DNA from: RGIG464 sp045643185
Lineage (GTDB): Bacteria; Myxococcota_A; Bradymonadia; UBA4248
Direction of reading: 5' to 3'
Assembly (NCBI GenBank): GCA_045643185.1
Contig: JAZUKH010000093.1
Coordinates: forward strand, 1-28,527
DNA length: 28,527 nt
Position numbers and translations under genes: made by a program. The stretch's first letter is position 1. Each line of letters starts with the position of its first letter. This document shows positions 15,906 through 21,685 of the stretch, piece by piece. Below the pieces are notes generated by a model. It had not been told where the DNA came from, did not search any database, and was given only the letters and a program-made list of their open reading frames with translations.

Positions 15906-17111
15906 TCAGTCGCGCATTAACCAGTCGAGCGCATTGATACAGTGAATGCCGTCCACGTCGCTTTCAGGGTCTTCGTCGAGTGTTAAAACGAACTTGGGAT
16001 AGGCATTGCGGAGTTTTTGAAGCGGCGTCAATTCTCTTTGACGCGTTATTTCATCGCGTATTGTTGAAGAAACTTGGAAATAACAGGTTTCTGACGAGGT
16101 CGTTGCGATAAAGTCGATTTCGAGTTGATCCAGCTTGCCTAAATAGACTCGATAACCACGACGGATCAGTTCAAGAAAGATGATGTTTTCCAAAATATGG
16201 CCTACGTCCTGGTTGCGCTGTCCGATCAGGGTATGACGTAGACCGATATCGGCGATGTAATACTTTTCTAGGGTCTTGAGGTACTGGCGGCCACGAATGT
16301 CATAGCGCTGGCAGGGATAGATCACAAAGCTCTCGATCAGCGAAGACACGTATTTATCGATCGTTTTCACATCCATTTTGTGCCCGGATGAGGTCAGCGT
16401 GTCCGCGATTTTTTTGGTTGAGATCTGACTTCCTAGACTGTCAAAAAGGCACTTGGTCACATTCATAAAGGCAGTTATGTCTGAAATCTGGATGCGCGTC
16501 TGGATATCTTTAAAAACGATCGTATGGAACATACTGCCCAGATAGTCATGTAACGAGTTTTTATCGTTTTCAAAAGCCAGAGCATACGGAAAGGCACTCG
16601 TTCCAATGTATTGGCGATAGGCCTGGTTCAGTTGTTTTTCTGAGTTCGTTGCGAGAACAAATTCTTTGAAGGACAAAGGTAACATTCGAATCTCAATATA
16701 ACGTCCCGAGATTAATGTGGCGATCTCACTTGAAAGAAGCCAGGCATTGGAGCCGGTAACGTATAGGTCGATGTTGGTTTGAATGAACAGACTGTCCAAA
16801 ACTCGATGAAAATCTTTAACATGCTGGATCTCATCTAGGAAGACATAGGTCATGTGCTCATTGGACAGACGGGATTTGATATAGCTATGAAGTGCTTTTG
16901 GATCTGTAAGGTCTTCAAAGTCCAGATCCTCGAAGTTAATGGCAATAATCTGTTCGGGCGAGGTGTTTTGTTTCAAAAGTTCGTTTTGGAACATCTGGAG
17001 AAGCGTGGATTTGCCGCAACGACGAATGCCCGTGATGACTTTAATGACTTGTTTGTCACGAAATGCGAAGAGCTTGTTCAAATAGGTCGTGCGTGGAATG
17101 TTGAAATGCAT
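15906..17111 (-). CDS. DUF4143-type AAA+ ATPase
   Basis: A 401-aa protein of the AAA_14 plus DUF4143 family. Walker A is GIRRCGKST (28-36), Walker B is VFLDE (Asp93-Glu94), followed by the YVTGSNAWLLSSEI sensor region and LPLSFKEF. The C-terminal DUF4143 domain (about 200-400) contains GKLDQLEIDFIA...CYFQVS, a PD-(D/E)XK-like fold core. The start ATG at 17111 is chosen because AAGGAG lies 7 nt before it; a longer frame to 17138 has none. The biological role of this widespread, multi-copy family is poorly known; mobile or defence-associated roles are only suggested. It is divergent from a Fur/Zur-type regulator and faces a palindrome array. Confidence 0.92.
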   Translation of the reverse strand: MHFNIPRTTYLNKLFAFRDKQVIKVITGIRRCGKSTLLQMFQNELLKQNTSPEQIIAINFEDLDFEDLTDPKALHSYIKSRLSNEHMTYVFLDEIQHVKDFHRVLDSLFIQTNIDLYVTGSNAWLLSSEIATLISGRYIEIRMLPLSFKEFVLATNSEKQLNQAYRQYIGTSAFPYALAFENDKNSLHDYLGSMFHTIVFKDIQTRIQISDITAFMNVTKCLFDSLGSQISTKKIADTLTSSGHKMDVKTIDKYVSSLIESFVIYPCQRYDIRGRQYLKTLEKYYIADIGLRHTLIGQRNQDVGHILENIIFLELIRRGYRVYLGKLDQLEIDFIATTSSETCYFQVSSTIRDEITRQRELTPLQKLRNAYPKFVLTLDEDPESDVDGIHCINALDWLMRD

Positions 17112-17172
17112 GGTTATGCTCCTTGACCTGAGCATCAAGTTTTGAATTAAGATTGCGTTATGGCATTCTGTG

Positions 17173-17277
17173 AGTTTTTGGATTTGAATCCAAAAACTAC
17201 TGAAAGATTACCAGTTTTTGGATTTGAATCCAAAAACTGTTGAAAGATTACCAGTTTTTGGATTTGAATCCAAAAAC
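17173..17277. promoter_or_regulatory. Three 26-bp palindromes at 40-bp period (putative operator array)
   Basis: The unit has 12-bp arms AGTTTTTGGATT and AATCCAAAAACT around TG. Copies are at 17173-17198, 17213-17238 and 17253-17277 (the last lacks the final pair). The 14-bp spacers differ at two positions (ACTGAAAGATTACC and GTTGAAAGATTACC). The spacing is 40 bp, near four helical turns, so sites would share a DNA face. The array lies between the divergent DUF4143 and Fur/Zur-like genes. It does not resemble the classical Fur box GATAATGATAATCATTATC. The cognate protein is unknown. Confidence 0.8.
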
Positions 17278-17308
17278 ATTTGTGATCATACCCATTTGTT
17301 TGGATGGC

Positions 17309-17336
17309 TTGACGTGGACGGGCCGCTTGGTTTAAT
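17309..17336 (+). promoter_or_regulatory. Sigma70-type promoter for the Fur/Zur-like gene
   Basis: TTGACG (-35, 5/6), a 16-nt spacer and TTTAAT (-10, 5/6). It lies 37 nt upstream of the ATG and starts 31 nt beyond the last palindrome of the array, so a regulator bound to the array could act on it. Confidence 0.65.
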
Positions 17337-17373
17337 CAGGATGTTTGATTTGTAGCATGATAGGGGGATAGAA

Positions 17374-17784
17374 ATGGTGACGACGGCGGAGCGATTAAAA
17401 GCGGCGCATTTGCGAGTGACGACGGCGCGAGTGTCGATCCTCGAACTTCTTGAGGCGCAGGCGGTGCCAATGGCGCACACGGAGATATTGTCACGCGTTC
17501 CCGATCTGGACCGCGTGACGCTTTACCGCGTGTTGGACGCGTTGGTGGAAGCCGATTTGGTGCATCGTGTGCAGGGCATTGACGCTGTGTGGCGATTTTG
17601 TGCGCACGCCAATGACGTAACGGGTTGTCCGGGCGGTCATCCGCACTTCATGTGTGAACGATGCGGCGCCATGGTCTGCTTGACTGACCAGGTTTTGCCG
17701 CACGTGGACACGCCTCGGGGCTCTGTCGTTTCACACAAGCAAATGTTGCTCGTCGGCATTTGTGAGACGTGTCAAAAGGCTTAA
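17374..17784 (+). CDS. Fur/Zur-family metal-responsive regulator
   Basis: A 136-aa protein. The N-terminal winged helix (about 5-80) contains RVTTARVSILELLEAQ and the recognition region DRVTLYRVLDALVEADLVHRV, the Fur-family signature. The C-terminal dimerisation domain has the structural zinc pairs Cys94-X2-Cys97 and Cys130-X2-Cys133, with His-rich GGHPHFMC before them. The lack of the Fur-type HHDHxxC string and the HFMCERC/GICETCQ pattern lean toward Zur, but this is not decisive. An AGGGGGA SD lies about 6 nt before the ATG. It is divergent from the DUF4143 ATPase across the palindrome array; whether it binds there is untested. Confidence 0.9.
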   Translation: MVTTAERLKAAHLRVTTARVSILELLEAQAVPMAHTEILSRVPDLDRVTLYRVLDALVEADLVHRVQGIDAVWRFCAHANDVTGCPGGHPHFMCERCGAMVCLTDQVLPHVDTPRGSVVSHKQMLLVGICETCQKA

Positions 17785-17878
17785 TTTGGCAGTTGTGATG
17801 ACTTCTTGAAGCCAAAGTTTGCATCTCTAAGAAGGTTGCTATTCAGCCAGTTATTTGTTTGTCTGGTCAGAAATTCAA

Positions 17879-18002
17879 AATCTCAGCCGTAGCGAAGCCG
17901 AAGGCAAGCAGGCTGAGATTGGGCGAGCGGACGCGATTTGTTTGAAGCCGAAGGCAAGTTCGCGGCCTGGCGCCCCCCCCCTGCGTGCCGCAGGCCCAGG
18001 CC
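17879..18002. repeat. Structured GC-rich intergenic cluster
   Basis: In the 392-nt stretch without a gene (17785-18176) three hairpins abut. The first has AATCTCAGCC/GGCTGAGATT arms (17879-17920); the second CGCGA/TCGCG (17932-17964); the third GGCCTGG/CCAGGCC (17964-18002), enclosing a C9 run and CCTGCG/CGCAGG. The first two contain an identical 15-mer GAAGCCGAAGGCAAG (17894-17908, 17944-17958) with its own GCC-GAA-GGC mini-hairpin. It differs from the TAT/ATA family. The rest of the stretch is AT-rich. Confidence 0.6.
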
Positions 18003-18102
18003 TGCTCCAAAACAAATTATTTTAGAATAAACGAACAAACTAAAAGAGATTATGATTCCTAGCTGAACTGTAATCTAAGAAATAAAAATGTTAAAAAAAA
18101 GA

Positions 18103-18131
18103 TTGACAGTCGGATCAAAAATCGTTAAAAG
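18103..18131 (+). promoter_or_regulatory. Promoter for tRNA-Leu
   Basis: TTGACA (-35, perfect), a 17-nt spacer and TAAAAG (-10, 4/6). The predicted start is about 40 nt before the tRNA. A near repeat of ACAGT(C)GGATCAAAA occurs at 18106-18120, overlapping the -35, and at 18157-18170, just before the tRNA. Confidence 0.55.
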
Positions 18132-18176
18132 CGAGCGCGTTTTGAAAAACTGTTTTACAGTGGATCAAAATTAGTC

Positions 18177-18260
18177 GCGAGAGTGGCGGAATTGGTAGAC
18201 GCGCATGTTTCAGGTGCATGTGTCTGCAAGGACGTGTGGGTTCGAGTCCCACCTTTCGCA
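18177..18260 (+). tRNA. tRNA-Leu (anticodon CAG)
   Basis: 84 nt with a full cloverleaf: acceptor GCGAGAG/CTTTCGC, the A-box-like TGGCGGAATTGGTAGACGCG D arm, anticodon stem CATGT/GCATG with loop TTCAGGT (anticodon CAG), a long class II variable arm (GTCTGCAAGGAC) and T arm GTGGG-TTCGAGT-CCCAC. The long variable arm and close match to bacterial tRNA-Leu(CAG) fix the identity. Position 73 is A; CCA is not encoded, so it must be added after transcription. It has its own promoter and terminator. Confidence 0.97.
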
Positions 18261-18262
18261 TG

Positions 18263-18299
18263 AAAAAACCCGGGATGAGTTTTCATCTCCGGGTTTTTT
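18263..18299 (+). terminator. Intrinsic terminator after tRNA-Leu
   Basis: The arms AAAAAACCCGG-ATGA and TCATC-CCGGGTTTTTT pair with one small bulge around a 4-nt loop, ending in six Ts. It begins 2 nt after the tRNA and separates it from rimP. Confidence 0.92.
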
Positions 18300-18467
18300 C
18301 GTAACTTCGGCAAGTCATTGACGGAGTATGCCAGAGATTCGAGGCAGACTGCCCGAGTCGCTGAGCGACGTTTCCGGACGTTGGTTCCTTAAATTGACCG
18401 ATCTCGGAACAAAAAACAATCAGAATCGTCGCTCCACGAGGGCGAGCCGTCAACAGGAGTATGTGTG

Positions 18468-18968
18468 ATGTTGAATGTAGACGGTCTTGAACAGCTGATT
18501 GAACCGATCCTGAATCAGATGGGATTGGCACTTCATTTTATTGAACTCAAGCGTGAAGGCAAAGAACTCGTTCTGCGTGTCGTCACCGATCGCCTTGAAA
18601 AAGCTTCTGCGGAAGACGGCGTGAGCATTGACGAATTGACCGATGCGAATCACGAAGTCGGTGCGATGCTTGACCTCGAAGATCCGATCGAGGAACGCTA
18701 TCGTTTGACGGTCGAAAGCCCGGGCATTGAGCGCGATCTTTCAACCTGGCGTCAGATCCGTTATGCCACCAAGGAACGCGTGCACGTCGTGACGCGTGGT
18801 GATGAAGCCGCTGTGTTTGAAGGGGAACTCGTCGCCGTCGAAGAAGAGCCCAAGACGCTCATCATTGACCAGAAAGGCGAACAGGTCCGCGTCGATTACA
18901 GCCTCGTTAAGTCAGCCAAGACTGTGTTCGTCTGGCCAAGTTCGACCGATGGCAAGGTCAAACACTAA
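18468..18968 (+). CDS. rimP: Ribosome maturation factor RimP
   Basis: A 166-aa protein, somewhat long for RimP (about 150). The N-terminal domain begins LEQLIEPILNQMGLALHFIELKREGKELVLRVVTD, and the hallmark LTVESPGIERDLSTWRQIRYATKERV is at about 82-108; the C-terminal SH3-like domain follows. RimP acts in 30S assembly. The ATG at 18468 is chosen, 8 nt after AGGAG; a GTG at 18465 is possible. It heads the conserved rimP-nusA-ylxR-infB cluster; 146 nt separate it from nusA. Confidence 0.95.
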   Translation: MLNVDGLEQLIEPILNQMGLALHFIELKREGKELVLRVVTDRLEKASAEDGVSIDELTDANHEVGAMLDLEDPIEERYRLTVESPGIERDLSTWRQIRYATKERVHVVTRGDEAAVFEGELVAVEEEPKTLIIDQKGEQVRVDYSLVKSAKTVFVWPSSTDGKVKH

Positions 18969-19114
18969 AAACCGTATTGTGATGCGCCTTCACATGCCAA
19001 GGCTCGTCTTTGCGCATCAAAAATGGTTCAGACACACCACAACATTAAATAGTTATTTCAGCCAACGGGACGCTTAAACCGCGCTGACACTGTATAAAAT
19101 AGGAGAAAAATCTC

Positions 19115-20914
19115 GTGGATCAGAACATGAAACTTAGTGATGTCATCAAGTCAGTCAGCTCCGAAAAGGGCGTGAATCACGATGTCCTTTTTGAGACGCT
19201 CGAAACCGCGCTTTGCACGGCTGCGAAACGTATTTTTGGCTCCGAACGTGAGTTCTATGCCGAATACAATCCTGATATGGACGAAATTGACCTTTTTCAG
19301 CGTTTTGAAGTCGTCAATCAGGAAGACCTTGTGAACATCAATCACCAGATCACCAGCCAGGATGTCGAAGATTATGCCGACGTCCTTGGTTTGGAAGATC
19401 CGCTTCCCGGTGTGGGTGAGATCGTTGATATCCCCATTTATTATCGCGAAGATGACCGCGAGATCGCCGTTGAGCAGGATGAATTGCTTTATTCTTTGAC
19501 GAACCTCAAGACGGCAGACAAAAACTTTGGCCGTATCGCTGCTCAGACGGCGAAACAGGTCATTCTGAGCCACATGCGCGAAGCGGAACAGAGCGTCGTG
19601 TATGAGCGCTACAAAGATATCGAAGACTCACTCGTTTCGGGTAAAGTTCGTCGTTATGACAAGGGTAATTTGATCATTGCCCTCGATGGTGATCTCGTCG
19701 ATGCGATCCTGCCGGCGCGCGAACAGATGCAGCGCGAGGTCTATCGCCCCGGTGATGCCATCGAAGCCTATGTCAAAAAGGTCAACCGTTCGAGCCGCGA
19801 GCCCCAGATCGTTTTGAGCCGTACGGCGCCTGAATTCGTCATCAAACTTTTTGAGAAAAACGTCACGGAAATCAAAGACGGTATCGTCAAGATCATTCGT
19901 GTGGCGCGTCAGCCGGGTATGCGTACCAAGATCGCGGTTTACTCGACCCAGAGCGAAGTCGATGCCGTCGGTGCTTGCGTCGGTCTTCGCGGTGCTCGTG
20001 TGCAAAATGTCGTCAACGAACTCCACGGAGAAAAGATCGATATCGTTCCGTTCCACGATGATGCGGCGCGTTTCGTGTGCAGCGCCATCAGCCCCGCTGA
20101 AGTCATCAAAGTCTTCATTGACGAAGATGTCAACAACCCCTCGATGGAGATCATCGTTCCGAACGATCAGCTTTCGCTCGCCATTGGCCGCGGCGGTCAG
20201 AACGTTCGACTCGCGGCTCAGCTCACCGGCTGGGATCTCGACATCATCAGCGAATCCCGACTCAACGAACTCAAGAATCAGTTCAAGAGCCAGTTGCTTC
20301 AGAACCCCGCAATCGACGAAGAACGCATCGATACCCTCTTCACGCTCGGTTACAACAAGCTCGAACATATCGCCTCTGTCGATCCGTACGAACTCGCTCA
20401 GATCCCTGGATTCGGTCTCGATAACGCCGAACTCATCATCAACGAAGCGAAACGCCTCGATAAGATCGCAAAACGCGCTGAAAATGACCGCGAACACCGC
20501 GATGCGAATATCAGTGACATGGCGGTTTACCTCGGGATCACCGAAAAACAGGCTAAATTGCTCTACAACGGCGGTTATCACAACTTGCCCATGTGCTTCG
20601 TCGAAGGTAAAGCCGAACGTATGGATGCTAAGACCGGACTCGGTTGCAATCTGACCAAGGATATCATTCAGAACCTGACAGACCTCGCCCTTGGACAGGA
20701 AGTCTATGCTGAAGAAGAATTGGCCGATGTTCGCAGCCTCTTCGATGCCTGCTTCGCCGAAAATGATGGCATTACCGTTGAAGACGCTTATGCCAAAACT
20801 GTCGAAGATTTCGGTGAAGAAAAGGTCTTCCCCGTCGACGAAGACGAACTCGACGCTGAATACGACGAAGATGACGACGCTCAGGACGAAGTCATCGACG
20901 ACGATAATGAATAA
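19115..20914 (+). CDS. nusA: Transcription termination/antitermination factor NusA
   Basis: A 599-aa RNA polymerase-binding factor. Domain order: N-terminal RNAP-binding domain (about 1-125), S1 (about 135-205, VSGKVRRYDKGNLIIALDGDLVDAILP), KH1 and KH2 (about 210-355, with RTKIAVYS..VGACVGLRGARVQNVVNELHGEKID and LAIGRGGQNVRLAAQLTGW), then C-terminal helix-hairpin-helix acidic repeats (IDTLFTLGYNKLEHIASVDPYELAQIPGFG) and a strongly acidic tail. It is longer than the E. coli protein (495 aa), mainly by the C-terminal extension. The start is GTG, with AGGAG at 19101-19105; the ATG at 19127 is too far from the SD. Confidence 0.97.
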   Translation: MDQNMKLSDVIKSVSSEKGVNHDVLFETLETALCTAAKRIFGSEREFYAEYNPDMDEIDLFQRFEVVNQEDLVNINHQITSQDVEDYADVLGLEDPLPGVGEIVDIPIYYREDDREIAVEQDELLYSLTNLKTADKNFGRIAAQTAKQVILSHMREAEQSVVYERYKDIEDSLVSGKVRRYDKGNLIIALDGDLVDAILPAREQMQREVYRPGDAIEAYVKKVNRSSREPQIVLSRTAPEFVIKLFEKNVTEIKDGIVKIIRVARQPGMRTKIAVYSTQSEVDAVGACVGLRGARVQNVVNELHGEKIDIVPFHDDAARFVCSAISPAEVIKVFIDEDVNNPSMEIIVPNDQLSLAIGRGGQNVRLAAQLTGWDLDIISESRLNELKNQFKSQLLQNPAIDEERIDTLFTLGYNKLEHIASVDPYELAQIPGFGLDNAELIINEAKRLDKIAKRAENDREHRDANISDMAVYLGITEKQAKLLYNGGYHNLPMCFVEGKAERMDAKTGLGCNLTKDIIQNLTDLALGQEVYAEEELADVRSLFDACFAENDGITVEDAYAKTVEDFGEEKVFPVDEDELDAEYDEDDDAQDEVIDDDNE

Positions 20915-20932
20915 TTAGGGATCGAGGTACGG

Positions 20933-21571
20933 ATGACGGAACAAAATTTCACATCAGACGTGACAGAGCGCGCCGCTGAAGGCAAAACACCTTCGCGCCG
21001 CTGCATTTGCTGTCGCGGCAATGGGGCTAAATTTGGCCTTCTACGATTCGGTGTCATGAACGGTATGCTCGTCTTCGATCTTCGACATAAGATGCCTGGA
21101 CGAGGCTACTATCTCTGTGCAACACCGACTTGTCTCGAAAAAGCTTGGAAAACAGGGTTCAAAAAGATCCTCAAGGCCGATGTCTCTAGTCTGGCTCCGA
21201 CCTGGCAGGAATTTGTGCAGACCCTGCTCGTTCCCGCTTATCAAAAACGTTATCGCGAGTACCTCCTCGCTGGGCGCCAGAGCGGCCAGTTGATCCTGGG
21301 CTCCGATGCCGTGGAACAGGCTGCGCAGGAAGATCGCCTCGCGTGCTATCTTCTCGCAACCGACGCCTCAGACGCGACACGTAAAAAATACGTTATGAAC
21401 GCTGAACGAAAACAACTTCCCGTCTATGGCCGCCTCTCCCGCGATGAATATGGAAAACTGCTCGGGTCTGGCGAAAAAGTCGTTCTGGGTTGGCTCTCAG
21501 GCAGCGAACTCGCCCTCGAATTTGAACACGTTGAAAATGTTCTTAACCGATTCGAAACTTCGGAAAATTAA
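20933..21571 (+). CDS. ylxR: YlxR (DUF448) domain fused to L7Ae/YlxQ-like domain
   Basis: A 212-aa protein with two parts. Residues about 20-85 are YlxR: RRCICCRGNGAKFGLLRF...PGRGYYLCATPTCLEKAWKTGF, an RNA-binding fold. Residues about 100-205 resemble an L7Ae/YlxQ-type domain (GQLILGSDAVEQAAQEDRLACYLLATDAS...GRLSRDEYGKLLGSGEKVVLGWLSGSELA). In Bacillus the two are separate adjacent genes between nusA and infB; here one reading frame spans both. GAGGT lies about 6 nt before the ATG. It starts 18 nt after the nusA stop, so it is in the same operon. The exact role is unclear; RNA binding in transcription or translation is expected. Confidence 0.9.
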   Translation: MTEQNFTSDVTERAAEGKTPSRRCICCRGNGAKFGLLRFGVMNGMLVFDLRHKMPGRGYYLCATPTCLEKAWKTGFKKILKADVSSLAPTWQEFVQTLLVPAYQKRYREYLLAGRQSGQLILGSDAVEQAAQEDRLACYLLATDASDATRKKYVMNAERKQLPVYGRLSRDEYGKLLGSGEKVVLGWLSGSELALEFEHVENVLNRFETSEN

Positions 21572-21685
21572 TGTGGTCAGTTACCCCGGAACGCGTTGTT
21601 ACGCGGGTTTTCCGGAAATCATTCAGGATTAATTGATTCCCCTTATGGGATCTTCTTTCGCGATGAAGCGAAAACGAGAATAAGC

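Noticed and set aside
17173..17277. CRISPR array
   Set aside because: The spacers are only 14 bp and nearly identical to each other, the repeats are full palindromes, and no cas genes are present.
17173..17277. Classical Fur box array
   Set aside because: The AGTTTTTGGATT arms do not match the GATAATGATAATCATTATC consensus or its 7-1-7 form.
18300..18467. Small gene between the tRNA-Leu terminator and rimP
   Set aside because: No frame there has a ribosome-binding site with a plausible protein; it is best read as the rimP leader.
19093..19105. TATAAA just before nusA as a promoter -10
   Set aside because: Transcription would start at or after the AGGAG ribosome-binding site, and no -35 fits.
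19628..20581. 317-codon open frame antisense to nusA
   Set aside because: Asp/Phe-rich shadow of the NusA coding sequence with no independent support.
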